Shown here: positions 9,201 to 17,497 of the stretch, piece by piece | How the letters are laid out: each line of letters begins with the position of its first letter | Numbering within the stretch: the stretch's first letter is position 1 | Origin: Corynebacterium flavescens | GTDB lineage: Bacteria > Actinomycetota > Actinomycetes > Mycobacteriales > Mycobacteriaceae | Assembly: GCF_008693105.1 (NCBI RefSeq) | Contig: NZ_VXKK01000020.1 | Coordinates: 1-59,382, forward strand | Reading direction: 5' to 3' | DNA: 59,382 nt | Made by a program: the position numbers and the translations under genes | Notes under the pieces: model-generated | The model's database searches: none | What the model saw: the letters and a program-made list of their open reading frames with translations, nothing else | Told to the model about the DNA's origin: nothing

Positions 9201-9368
9201 CCCCCCGAAGAGTTGGAGGAGTTTGCACAACAGCTACCACCGTTGCTCGCCCAGATGCGGGGGCCGCTCCTTCGCGCACGCGAGAATCCCACCTGCGAGC
9301 GCTGCCGCCTGCGTACTATCTGCCCGGTCCAAAAGGAAGGAAGGCTTGCCACCGATGCCCACGACTAA
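6234..9368 (+). CDS. adnA: AdnA, UvrD-like/RecB-nuclease subunit with degenerate ATPase site
   Basis: This 1044-residue subunit of the AdnAB double-strand-break resection machine has a SF1A helicase-like N-terminal half and a C-terminal RecB-type nuclease. The Walker A region reads GGAGTGVSS, so the catalytic lysine is Val55. Motif II is DDAQ instead of DExQ. The nuclease motif VDLKTGK (D922, K924) is intact. Cys800, 1021, 1024 and 1030 have the spacing of the AddB-type 4Fe-4S clamp. Mycobacterial work assigns most motor activity to AdnB. Here the AdnA motor appears unable to hydrolyse ATP at all. The GTG start is coupled to the previous gene. Confidence 0.9.
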   Translation: MNYNPHAATRAGVILPPSPQVRLVARPATHHARQWDFDLPAQGTWRVRGGAGTGVSSLLIDTVIAQIEAGADPSGILVVAASKESGSLLRRELSERLHDYSAQASMVRSVHSLAFALLRQASPETIRLITGAEQDAVIRELLQGHVVDGRGLWPSEIRPALGYVGFARQLRDFLLRAIERGLAPADLEGLGYEYAQPMWTAAGDFLREYERTQALAGANSYSAAELLNQVLLRPQLTRSHPWHTIIVDDAQLLDPTAGRLIEALVPDARLVVVAGDPDQAVFAFRGASSQFLQDFRAEHELNLTRAWRTPSPACVSIVDSRGTLRDVVADTVRRRHLEDGIAWHEIAVIVRSTGELAAVRRSLLASGVPVHISPTDVVLSQQRLVKAILLALRSLEEELSNTELEELITGPVGGADPVTLRRLIRGLRRWRPQERGITTLREVLRGPLPDFKNLLTERELAILGRVRGVLGAGLEAIEAGASVEEILWAVWQATGLDTRLQASALRGGATGSQADRDLDAIMALFDGAGDFAERRPGAEIASFVRHINEQELPTGVRDRRSAIPEAVEILTAHGAVGREWDTVVVAAPQEGAWPSLGETGSIFGQEDLIDLLDSGIIPGTPVSHGAVRLAEERRLFHVATTRHRRRLLIAAVDSPEGDEVEEPSRFIAEFAEAGVDVPGQQARRAAARKLRRTRLSRELGLDVAEPAPIAAREGLEVDPLSVSVLSVPAFVAQLRRVVCNPQAGESEKAQAARQLARMAQAGIPGAHPQQWANARAVASNVALKDKDSLSPSRVEALVNCPLNAMLAGVAESADNPIHLVRGTLAHAFFEALGRGVDKREAFELTLDAYLSVVECPPWQRASEEEAFATLLDRIAVWANETAGVLETRGVEVPVSVRIGEEASIHGYIDRLVQAGEDFVVVDLKTGKTPPSQAQAQDNLQLKTYQLALAHGKWEEGAIVTGPGLPRGGGILVYPGAHTVKVPTREQAAVPPEELEEFAQQLPPLLAQMRGPLLRARENPTCERCRLRTICPVQKEGRLATDAHD

Positions 9369-12300
9369 GTCGGAAGACCTCCGGCAAGAATCGCGCTTCG
9401 ACGCGGTGACCCTGGCAGGGGCCTTGGGCAAGAAGTTTCCGCCCACCGCCGAGCAAGCCCACGTCATCGAAAGCCCGCTGGGACCCAAGCTCGTCGTCGC
9501 CGGCGCGGGTGCGGGCAAGACGGAAACCATGGCCGCGCGAGTGGTCTACCTGGTTGCTAACGGGCTCGTGCGCCCAGAACAGGTCTTGGGATTGACCTTT
9601 ACCCGCAAGGCGGCCCAGCAGCTGGAAAAACGCATTCGCACCCAATTGATGGCGCTGCGCGGATCGGGCCTCATCGTTCCGGGTTCAGACGTGGCGGAGG
9701 CATTGAGCAATATCGCCCCGGCTGTGTCCACCTATGATTCCTACGCTGGGGACTTGGTGCGTGAGTACGGGCTCTTGCTACCGGTGGAACCGAGTGCCCG
9801 GATCATCACCGAGGCCGAGCGCTTTGCCATCGCCCACGAGGTAGTGCGCAACTATGGCGGCAGGCTGTCTGCGGGCCAGTCTTTGTCCACGGTGACCCAA
9901 ACGCTGCTGCGTTTGAGCGAGTCCATGGATAGCGAATTGGTCGATCCCGCAGCTCTGCGCGCGCACGCGGAGGTGTTCCAGTTAACCGCCGAGGATCTGG
10001 AGAAAACGAGCAAGAAAGGGCCGGAGTTTAGCAAGCAAGTCCAGAAGTATCTCGATACCCAAAAGCTGCGGCTGGAATATCTCCCGCTCGTTGAGGCTTT
10101 GCATGAAGAGCAGGCCGCGCGTGCTGTCATAACTTTTGGTGAGCAGATGTCCATCGCGGCCCGCCTGGCACGGACGCACCCACAGGTGGGGCAGCAGCAG
10201 AGCCAGCGCTACCGAGTCATCATGCTTGATGAGTACCAAGACACCTCCTATGCCCAGCGAATCCTGCTGCGCAGCCTTTTTGGCGGCGAGAGGCAGGGGC
10301 TGGCCGTTACCGCGGTGGGAGATCCCATGCAAGCCATCTATGGCTGGCGCGGGGCCACAGCGGAGAACCTGGCCGCCTTCGTCGAGGACTTTCCGCAGGC
10401 TGGGGGAGCGCCAGCGGGCAAGGATCAGCTCACCACCTCCTGGCGCAATCCGGTCCGGGTGCTGGCGCTGGCTAACGACGTCGCCACCTCAGTATTCGCC
10501 GGCGCGCCGCGGCCCGTGGACGAGCTCGAGGCCCGCGCCGGTGCCGCGCCGGGCGAGGTGAGCCTGGGTTATTTCGCCACGGGTGCGCAAGAACGCGAGT
10601 TTATTGCCCAGCACCTCCATAAGCTCTGGGAAAAGAGACCTGAGGAATCCGGTTTTAGCGCGGCAGTGTTGGTGCGTACGAACCGTCAGTCCGCATTGAT
10701 TTCGCAGGCCCTCGATGAGGTTGGCGTGCCCAATGAGATTGTCGGGGTGGGCGGCCTCCTCTGGCAGCCGGAGGTCCAAGATCTCGTGGCCCTAGCAACG
10801 ATGCTGGTGCGCCCCCAAGACAGCGAGGCGGCGTTGCGAGTGCTCAGCGGGCCTTTGTGTGGCCTGGGCGTGGCTGATATCCAGGCGCTGCATTCCCGCC
10901 AGCGCAATCTCATGGGCGCGGGGGATGCCCGCGTGCGCTGGGAGGAAGGCAGCGATGCTTTGGCCCATTTATCGGCGCAGCTAGAGCAGGCGGTGGCGGA
11001 GGGCCCGGACCAAGTCCTGGGGCTTGCCGACGCCCTCGCTGACTTAGGCGAGCGCGAGCGCTACACCCCGCAGGGGCTGGCGCGCATGGAAGAAGTAGGA
11101 GCTAAGCTGCGGCACCTGCGTACCTATGCCTTGTCTAAGCCACTCAGCGATCTTTTCGCCGACATCGAGGATCTCTTTTGCCTGCGCACCGAGGTCCTTA
11201 CCCGCGGCGGCGCAGGCGCTACCACCCAGCTTGATAAGTTTGCAGAGGTGGTAGCCAGTTTCCACGGTGATTCTCTCTATGCTTTCCTCGATTTTGTCGA
11301 GCTTGCCCGCGAGCGTGAAAATGGCCTGGACTCCGGCGAGGTTCCCACCCGCGGGGACCGCGTGCAGATCATGACCGTGCACAAGGCCAAAGGCTTGGAG
11401 TGGGAGCATGTCTGCGTCGTCCACGCGGACTCCAGCAGCTATGGCGCTAAGGCAGAGACCTTCCTCACCAACGTCCATAAGGTCCCCGGGGATGAGGATG
11501 TCATTGAGGTCGACCCGGATGCCACGAAGCGCTCCGCCTTTGGCAAGGCCTGCGAGGAGTATAAGGCGCAGGTGCGCGAGCACGAGGCAGAGGAGGCCGC
11601 GCGCCTGTTCTATGTGGCGCTCACGCGCTCCGAAGCCACTCTCACCATCACGGGTTCCGGAACTAACCTCAAGACAGGGGCCAGCAAGCAGGGGCCCTAC
11701 GCGTATTTGGCGCTCCTGCGGGCAAAGCACCCAGATCTCGTTGTCCACTGGGATGTGCCGGAAGACCCCGAAGCCCTCGAGGCAGCGCCGCCACAGGAGG
11801 CAGACTTCCCGGCGCTGCACCCTGCACCGGAGGCGCTTGCCGGGGCCGAAGCAGTCTTGGCCGCCATGGAAGAACTTCCGGATTTAAGCGCGGGGGAAAC
11901 CTACGAGCTCTGGGAGCAAGAAGCCGGTGCCTTGATCGAGGAGTATTCCTTGCTGCAAGCCCCGGTTGTCGAGGTAGAGATGCCTAGCGAGCTCACGGCC
12001 TCTGACATGGTGGCGTTGAGCACGGATCCCGTCCAATTCGCGCGCCGACAACGCCGACCCATTCCCTTCAAGCCCAATTCCTATGCCAAGCGCGGCACGG
12101 CTTTCCATGCCTGGTTGGAGGATTACTTCGCCATGCCCGCCTTGCTCGGCGAGGATGAGCTTCCCGGCGCAGAGGAGACGGAGCCTGTCGACGTCGAGAA
12201 GCTGCGCCAGGACTTCCTCGAATCGGAATGGGCCGACCGTGTGCCGGCGTTCGTGGAGGCGCCCTTCGAAATCACTATCGGTTCCAGCGTGGTGCGCGGA

Positions 12301-12570
12301 AGGATGGATGCGGTATTCTCACAGCCTGATGGCTCGTGGTTCATCGTGGATTGGAAGACGGGGCGCCCTCCTGCGGGCTCGGCCTTGCGCTCGGCGGAGG
12401 TGCAATTAGCGGTCTACGCCGAGGCGTGGCGGCGCATCCGTCGTGCAGACAATGTTCGTGCCGCGTTCTACTATGTGCGGGAGGGATACCTCTTCGAACC
12501 CCGTGATTTGCCGCGGGGCGATAAGCTTGCTGAGCTTTTGGAATCGGCGGTGACTCCGCCACAGGTTTAA
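9355..12570 (+). CDS. adnB: AdnB, helicase-nuclease motor subunit
   Basis: This 1071-residue partner of AdnA has a UvrD-like motor with intact Walker A (GAGAGKT, Lys55) and motif II DEYQ (292-295). It also has GDPMQAIYGWRGA, and the motif VI region RLFYVALTRSE. The C-terminal nuclease has VDWKTG (D999, K1001) with the following Q-x-x-x-Y helix. I chose ATG 9355, inside the end of adnA (14-base overlap), because AGGAAGGAAGG precedes it. The open frame extends upstream to 9082 but in a different frame from adnA and with non-helicase composition. The complex unwinds and degrades broken DNA ends. Confidence 0.92.
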   Translation: MPTTKSEDLRQESRFDAVTLAGALGKKFPPTAEQAHVIESPLGPKLVVAGAGAGKTETMAARVVYLVANGLVRPEQVLGLTFTRKAAQQLEKRIRTQLMALRGSGLIVPGSDVAEALSNIAPAVSTYDSYAGDLVREYGLLLPVEPSARIITEAERFAIAHEVVRNYGGRLSAGQSLSTVTQTLLRLSESMDSELVDPAALRAHAEVFQLTAEDLEKTSKKGPEFSKQVQKYLDTQKLRLEYLPLVEALHEEQAARAVITFGEQMSIAARLARTHPQVGQQQSQRYRVIMLDEYQDTSYAQRILLRSLFGGERQGLAVTAVGDPMQAIYGWRGATAENLAAFVEDFPQAGGAPAGKDQLTTSWRNPVRVLALANDVATSVFAGAPRPVDELEARAGAAPGEVSLGYFATGAQEREFIAQHLHKLWEKRPEESGFSAAVLVRTNRQSALISQALDEVGVPNEIVGVGGLLWQPEVQDLVALATMLVRPQDSEAALRVLSGPLCGLGVADIQALHSRQRNLMGAGDARVRWEEGSDALAHLSAQLEQAVAEGPDQVLGLADALADLGERERYTPQGLARMEEVGAKLRHLRTYALSKPLSDLFADIEDLFCLRTEVLTRGGAGATTQLDKFAEVVASFHGDSLYAFLDFVELARERENGLDSGEVPTRGDRVQIMTVHKAKGLEWEHVCVVHADSSSYGAKAETFLTNVHKVPGDEDVIEVDPDATKRSAFGKACEEYKAQVREHEAEEAARLFYVALTRSEATLTITGSGTNLKTGASKQGPYAYLALLRAKHPDLVVHWDVPEDPEALEAAPPQEADFPALHPAPEALAGAEAVLAAMEELPDLSAGETYELWEQEAGALIEEYSLLQAPVVEVEMPSELTASDMVALSTDPVQFARRQRRPIPFKPNSYAKRGTAFHAWLEDYFAMPALLGEDELPGAEETEPVDVEKLRQDFLESEWADRVPAFVEAPFEITIGSSVVRGRMDAVFSQPDGSWFIVDWKTGRPPAGSALRSAEVQLAVYAEAWRRIRRADNVRAAFYYVREGYLFEPRDLPRGDKLAELLESAVTPPQV

Positions 12571-12662
12571 GGTATAGGACAGTTCTCAGAAGAGAGTTTA
12601 AGTCCACTACAAGGTTTGATAGAGCGGAGAGATCACTGTTTGCCAGGAAACGCGCCAGTCGT

Positions 12663-13757
12663 ATGAGCGCAAGGCTCAAGGAGCGCTTAAATCCGCAAGC
12701 GGAGCGCAGCACCGAGCCCGACTATGCCCTCATCGACATCATCAGGGTCCCACGGGATGAAAGCTCCAGTCCGTGGCGTCAGTTGGGCTATCGTGCGCTG
12801 TGGGCCTTCGGCCTCGTTGTCTTTGTTACCTTCGTGGTCTACTTCGACGGCGAGGGATATAGCGAAGATATTTCCTTGCTCGATGCCGCATACTATGCCG
12901 CGGTTTCGCTGACCACGGTGGGCTACGGGGACATAGTGCCCGTCACCCCACAGGCTCGTTTCATCAACCTCATTATCATCACCCCGGCCCGCCTCGTCTT
13001 CTTGGTTTTGTTGGTCGGTGCCACCTTGTCAGTCCTGACCGATAAAGCGCGTAGGACCTTCGAGATCCAGAATTGGAGAAAGCAATTGCGTAACCATACC
13101 GTTGTCATCGGCTACGGCACCAAGGGCGCAGGGGCGGTCTCCGCGCTGCTGGCGGATGGTGTTGCAGCTTCGCAGATCGTGGTCATCGATTCCAACCGCG
13201 CTTCTCTCGCACATGCCGAGCACCACGGCCTCGTCACCATCTATGGCTCGGGCACCAAGCAGGACATCTTGAAAATCGCCGGCGTCGAGCATGCGCAGTC
13301 TATCGTGGTCACCCCGTCCACGGACGATACCGCCGTGCTGTGCACGCTCTCCGTGCGCGAGCTTAATCCCAAGGCCAAGATCGTCGCCTCCGTCCGTGAG
13401 TCCGAGAATCGCCACTTGCTGCGCCAATCGGGAGCGGATTCCGTGGTCACCTCCGCAGAGACTGCTGGGCGCATGCTGGGGCTGGCTACCGTTACGCCCA
13501 CGGTGGTGGAAATGATGGAGGATCTGCTTTCCCCGAATGAGGGATTCTCCGTGGCCGAGCGCCCCGTCCGCGAGTTTGAGGTGGGCTCTAACCCGCGTCA
13601 CCTCGCGGATATAGTCTTGGCTGTGTTGCGCAACAATGACCTCCACCGCGTCGATACCGCGGACGCCTCGGCGCTGAAGCCGGGGGACCGCTTGCTCTAT
13701 ATCAAGCACGATATGGAACGCCCCGTGGAGGTCACAGAAAAGGACGAGGAGGACTAG
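12663..13757 (+). CDS. cglK: Potassium channel with RCK/TrkA-N domain (CglK-like)
   Basis: This 364-residue membrane protein has a first helix at about 44-61, a pore helix and the selectivity filter TTVGYGD (84-90). A second helix follows at 101-125, then a cytoplasmic RCK domain beginning HTVVIGYGTKGAG (145-157), which has the GxGxxG nucleotide loop. This is the two-TM K+ channel fold. The C. glutamicum relative in the same gene order is the K+ uptake channel CglK (Rv3200c in M. tuberculosis). Its stop codon directly abuts the nudC start. The 92-base gap from adnB suggests an additional promoter may exist there, but none is clear. Confidence 0.88.
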   Translation: MSARLKERLNPQAERSTEPDYALIDIIRVPRDESSSPWRQLGYRALWAFGLVVFVTFVVYFDGEGYSEDISLLDAAYYAAVSLTTVGYGDIVPVTPQARFINLIIITPARLVFLVLLVGATLSVLTDKARRTFEIQNWRKQLRNHTVVIGYGTKGAGAVSALLADGVAASQIVVIDSNRASLAHAEHHGLVTIYGSGTKQDILKIAGVEHAQSIVVTPSTDDTAVLCTLSVRELNPKAKIVASVRESENRHLLRQSGADSVVTSAETAGRMLGLATVTPTVVEMMEDLLSPNEGFSVAERPVREFEVGSNPRHLADIVLAVLRNNDLHRVDTADASALKPGDRLLYIKHDMERPVEVTEKDEED

Positions 13758-14477
13758 GTGTACTTGCCAGTAACCGCTACTGGGCACGTGCCCGTTGACG
13801 GTACAGGTCTGCCGCTTTTTCTTCCCGCGCCCACGGGCCAGATTCAGGTCGCACTCCAGGGTTTCGTTGCTTTCTTGATCGAGGATTCCGCTGCGGCCCG
13901 GCTAGGCCAGCTACACGATGCACCTTATTTCGCAGCGAATCCGCAGATCCTGCGGGCCATTGCGCTCATCCGCAACCGTCGCGAGCAGCGCTTCGATCCA
14001 CGCACTGGCAAGCCTCTCGAGTTCCCAGAACCGGGTATCGTAGGCCACGATGCTGATGACGCGAACCGGCAGGTCTTTCCACGGCTGGATCCAGCGGTCA
14101 TTGGACTCATTACTCTGGCCGGCAGCGAGCGCATTCTTCTCGCCCGCAACCGTCAGCGCTCCGGTTTTTACTCCCTCATCGCTGGTTATGTTGAGTCCGG
14201 AGAAAGCCTAGAAGAGGCCTTTAGGCGCGAAGCTCTGGAGGAAACGGGGCGCCGAGTCGATGACGTCACCTATTGGGGCTCGCAGCCGTGGCCCCCAAGT
14301 GGCTCCATCATGCTCGGGTTTTCTGCGGTGACGGAGGATGTCCACGCCACCTGCGATTCTGACGGGGAGTTGGAAGAGATTCGGTGGGTATCTCGCAGGG
14401 AGCTTCCCTCCCTGCCCATTGCCCGCCCGGGATCAATCGCACACAAAATGATCATGGAGTGGTATCACGGTGATTAA
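13758..14477 (+). CDS. nudC: NADH pyrophosphatase NudC, lacking the zinc-ribbon cysteines
   Basis: This 239-residue Nudix hydrolase has a complete Nudix box (GYVESGE, then REALEETG) followed by the NudC-specific SQPWP. NudC cleaves NADH/NAD+ and can remove NAD caps from RNA. Two features are unusual. The central zinc ribbon expected before the Nudix fold has no cysteines here (the RFDPRTGKPLEF stretch stands where F-C-P-x-C-G is usual). The SQPWPFP signature reads SQPWPPSGS. The GTG start follows the channel stop without a gap, and the end overlaps uvrD2 by 8 bases. Specificity may differ from classical NudC. Confidence 0.85.
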   Translation: MYLPVTATGHVPVDGTGLPLFLPAPTGQIQVALQGFVAFLIEDSAAARLGQLHDAPYFAANPQILRAIALIRNRREQRFDPRTGKPLEFPEPGIVGHDADDANRQVFPRLDPAVIGLITLAGSERILLARNRQRSGFYSLIAGYVESGESLEEAFRREALEETGRRVDDVTYWGSQPWPPSGSIMLGFSAVTEDVHATCDSDGELEEIRWVSRRELPSLPIARPGSIAHKMIMEWYHGD

Positions 14478-16524
14478 ACCGGACTTGTCCCTATTAGATG
14501 AGGATCAACGGCGCGCGGCCGTCGCGCCTCGTGGCCCCGTCTGCATTCTGGCTGGCGCGGGTACGGGAAAGACCCGCACAATTACCTACCGCATCGCCAA
14601 CTTGGTAGACCAAGGCTTCGTCAACCCGCAGCGCGTCCTCGCAGTGACTTTCACCGCGCGCGCCGCTGGAGAGATGCGGGATCGCCTTGCCGCCATGGGG
14701 GTCGGGGGAGTCCAAGCCCAGACTTTTCACGCCGCTGCGCGGCGTCAGCTGCGCTACTTCTGGCCACAGGTAGCCGGTGACCTGCCTTGGCAGCTCATAG
14801 ACAATAAGTTCTCCTTGGTTGGCCGTGCGGTTCGTTCGCTGGGGGCAGATAACTCCAAGGATTCGATCAAGGACTTCCTTTCAGAAATCGAGTGGGCCAA
14901 GTCCTCGCTCATCAGCGCGGATTCCTACCCGGAGGTCATCGCCACCACGGCGCGGGAGGCGCCCACGGATCCGGCCAAGGTCGCTGAGGTCTATCGGCGC
15001 TACGAGCAACTCAAGTCCACGCCGGAACGCATGCTGTTGGACTTCGATGATCTCTTGATGCACATCGCCGGAGCGATTGAGAACGTCCCTGGCGTCGCCG
15101 AGGTATTCCGGGAGCAATACCGCACCTTCGTCGTGGATGAGTACCAGGACGTGACGCCCCTCCAGCAGCGCGTGCTCAACGCCTGGCTGGGGGATAGGGA
15201 TGATCTGACCGTGGTGGGGGATGCCAATCAGACCATCTACTCCTTCAACGGGGCCTCGCCGGAGTACCTCTTGGACTTTTCGCGGACCTACCCAGAAGCC
15301 ACCGTCGTCAAGCTTCAGCGGGACTACCGCTCCACCCCGCAGGTCACGGGACTGGCCAATACTGTCATTGGCAAGGCTACCGGGCGTGCTGCGGGCACCC
15401 GGCTGGAACTGCAGGGCATGCGTGAGCCCGGTCCGGAGCCTACTTTCCGTGCCTATGAATCGGAAGAAAATGAGGCCAAGGAGGTCGCGGGTCAGATCCT
15501 CACGTTGCTGGCGCAGGGCGTGCGCGCCTCCGAGATCGCTATCTTGTACCGCATTAACGCGCAATCCGAGCCTTTCGAGCAGGCCTTGGCGGATGCCGGC
15601 ATAATATACCAGGTGCGCGGAGGCGAGGGTTTCTTCCGGCGCCCCGAGATCCTCGAGGCCATCCGCGTACTCATCGCGGCCTCGCGCCGTGAAGATTTGC
15701 CTGATGATCCGGTAGCCATTGCCCGCGCGGCCTTCGTCGAGCTCGGTCTAAGCGCCACCGAGCCCCAAGGTGCGCAGGCCCGGGAGCGCTGGCAATCGCT
15801 CAATGCATTAGTTGATCTCATCGCCCAGATTGTGAGTGATAGCCCTGATTTTGATCTACCTGCGGTCTTGGGGGAGCTGAAGCGCAGGGCTGATGCCAAG
15901 CAGAACCCCACCATGGAGGGCGTCACCTTAGCTACTCTGCACGCGGCCAAAGGCCTGGAGTGGGATGCAGTATTCCTCGTTGGTTTGACGGAGAAGCTGC
16001 TGCCCATCAACCACGCCATCAAGGCCGGAGATGAGCAGATCGAAGAGGAACGCCGGCTGTTTTACGTGGGAATTACCCGGGCGAGAGTGCACCTGGCGTT
16101 GTCGTGGGCCCTGGCCAAGAGCACAGGCTCGCGGGCTTCACGTGAGCGCACCCGCTTTCTCGACGGGATTGTCCCTGAGGTGGCGCAATCACATACGGCA
16201 GGGCGCAAGTACCGCCCGCAGCGATGCCGGGTATGCCGCGGCGAGCTGCAAACGCCGGCCGAGAAAGTTCTGGGTCGGCACGAGGACTGTGAGTATCAGG
16301 GGGACGAGGAGGTATTCAGCGCCTTGCGTGCCTGGCGTTCGCGTGCGGCGCGGGACGCCAAGGTGCCGGCCTACGTAATCTTTTCGGATGCCACTTTGCG
16401 CGCACTCTCTGAGGATCTACCAGGCAGTGATGCGGAGATGCTCGATGTGGCTGGCGTCGGCCCCGCCAAGCTTGAGCGCTACGGCGCCGAGGTCCTCGAG
16501 GTTATTCGCGCAACAAGGGGCTAA
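14470..16524 (+). CDS. uvrD2: UvrD2 SF1A DNA helicase with HRDC domain
   Basis: This is a 684-residue helicase. Motif I is GAGTGKT (about residues 28-34), motif II DEYQD, motif III VVGDANQTIYSFNGA, and motif VI RLFYVGITRAR. A linker zinc knuckle and a C-terminal HRDC domain (about 615-684) follow. The knuckle ligands are Cys586, Cys589, His604 and Cys607, where mycobacterial UvrD2 has four cysteines. The GTG start lies within the nudC end. UvrD2 is a 3'-5' helicase that is essential in mycobacteria. Its 3' end overlaps the convergent gene by 23 bases. Confidence 0.93.
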   Translation: MIKPDLSLLDEDQRRAAVAPRGPVCILAGAGTGKTRTITYRIANLVDQGFVNPQRVLAVTFTARAAGEMRDRLAAMGVGGVQAQTFHAAARRQLRYFWPQVAGDLPWQLIDNKFSLVGRAVRSLGADNSKDSIKDFLSEIEWAKSSLISADSYPEVIATTAREAPTDPAKVAEVYRRYEQLKSTPERMLLDFDDLLMHIAGAIENVPGVAEVFREQYRTFVVDEYQDVTPLQQRVLNAWLGDRDDLTVVGDANQTIYSFNGASPEYLLDFSRTYPEATVVKLQRDYRSTPQVTGLANTVIGKATGRAAGTRLELQGMREPGPEPTFRAYESEENEAKEVAGQILTLLAQGVRASEIAILYRINAQSEPFEQALADAGIIYQVRGGEGFFRRPEILEAIRVLIAASRREDLPDDPVAIARAAFVELGLSATEPQGAQARERWQSLNALVDLIAQIVSDSPDFDLPAVLGELKRRADAKQNPTMEGVTLATLHAAKGLEWDAVFLVGLTEKLLPINHAIKAGDEQIEEERRLFYVGITRARVHLALSWALAKSTGSRASRERTRFLDGIVPEVAQSHTAGRKYRPQRCRVCRGELQTPAEKVLGRHEDCEYQGDEEVFSALRAWRSRAARDAKVPAYVIFSDATLRALSEDLPGSDAEMLDVAGVGPAKLERYGAEVLEVIRATRG

Positions 16525-17386
16525 TGGCCTGCAAGGCCCCGCTAAAGCACACGGGGCAGCGGCGGTGCTCGTTGAGGAAGCGCTGCTGGTTGCGCCCGTA
16601 GACATCGACCTCGAGTACTTCTCCGTTAAGCATGGTGGCGCCGCTTGCGCCTGGCGGAAGGGGCCGGCCCGCTAGTTTGCGGATCTGGATGAGGGCCTGG
16701 GCGGCGACGGCCTGTATCGCTGCCGGGTCCGCAATTCCAGGGGTCTGCGCCAGCTGTTGGGAGACGTGGTGCCAGCGCGGATCTGCATCTACGCGGTGTA
16801 GGTGTGCACACAGCGGGCACGGGCCCTGCTCACCGCGGCGCAGCGGGCCGATGAATCCACGGGAGTCGAGCAAGGAGACCGGTAACCAGGTGAGTCCGTG
16901 GCCATCAAGCGCGTTGGCTGTGTCCACGGGATCCGCCAGGAAGTCCACGGCGACAACCGGAATATCCGAATCGAGGCTTGACGCATAGGAGCCCAGAGAT
17001 TCCTCTCCCAACGGCGTGCGCAGCTCAAAGCCATCGGACTGCGCCATGGCGCGCAGTCGCCCTGCTAGGACGGAATCCCCGAGGATGGTGAGGTAGCTCG
17101 CCATCGCCGGGGGCCTGAGAATGCCATATCCCACCAGGTCCGCGACGAGGCTGGAAGAAGCCATGACCCCCAGGCCACAGTCCCGCAGGTCCTCGATGAT
17201 GCGTGCGCGTGGGGCGGGCTCAGCCAGCGCGTTCAGGACGGCGGCAACCTCTGTGGCTCCTTTTACCTCGATGAGACCCATACGAGTTGCGTCTGCGCCA
17301 AATTGCACCACGCCCGGCTCGCGCACCACAGCTTGGCAGCCATATGTCAGCTGCAGTAGTTCTCCGCCTTGGTATTCGTCATACAT
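16502..17386 (-). CDS. RiPP cyclodehydratase-partner-like (ocin-ThiF/TOMM E1-like) protein, Rv3196 family
   Basis: This 294-residue protein has an N-terminal domain resembling a RiPP leader-recognition/winged-helix region. A Rossmann-like segment (DIPVVAVDFLADP) follows, then GPCPLCAHLHRVDADPRW and a final RRCPVC. The two CPxC pairs should bind zinc. This arrangement is like the E1-like partner of YcaO cyclodehydratases, which make thiazole/oxazole peptides. No YcaO gene or precursor is nearby. M. tuberculosis Rv3196 is next to uvrD2 in the same way, so the gene is conserved and may have a housekeeping role. I chose ATG 17386 (GGGGAGAAAG upstream); an open extension to 17560 lacks family character. 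Confidence 0.6.
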   Translation of the reverse strand: MYDEYQGGELLQLTYGCQAVVREPGVVQFGADATRMGLIEVKGATEVAAVLNALAEPAPRARIIEDLRDCGLGVMASSSLVADLVGYGILRPPAMASYLTILGDSVLAGRLRAMAQSDGFELRTPLGEESLGSYASSLDSDIPVVAVDFLADPVDTANALDGHGLTWLPVSLLDSRGFIGPLRRGEQGPCPLCAHLHRVDADPRWHHVSQQLAQTPGIADPAAIQAVAAQALIQIRKLAGRPLPPGASGATMLNGEVLEVDVYGRNQQRFLNEHRRCPVCFSGALQAISPLLRE

Positions 17387-17497
17387 TCGCGTTGAGTCTT
17401 TCTCCCCTTGGTGTTCTCGAGTTGGACTCCTCGAGACTGCGTGACACCCCCTGCCCCGCAGATAGGCACCATTGCACCACAGGTAGAATCTGCTGTC

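Noticed and set aside
9082..9354. Upstream extension of adnB by 91 codons
   Set aside because: It lies wholly inside adnA in another frame, lacks helicase character, and a better ribosome site precedes ATG 9355.
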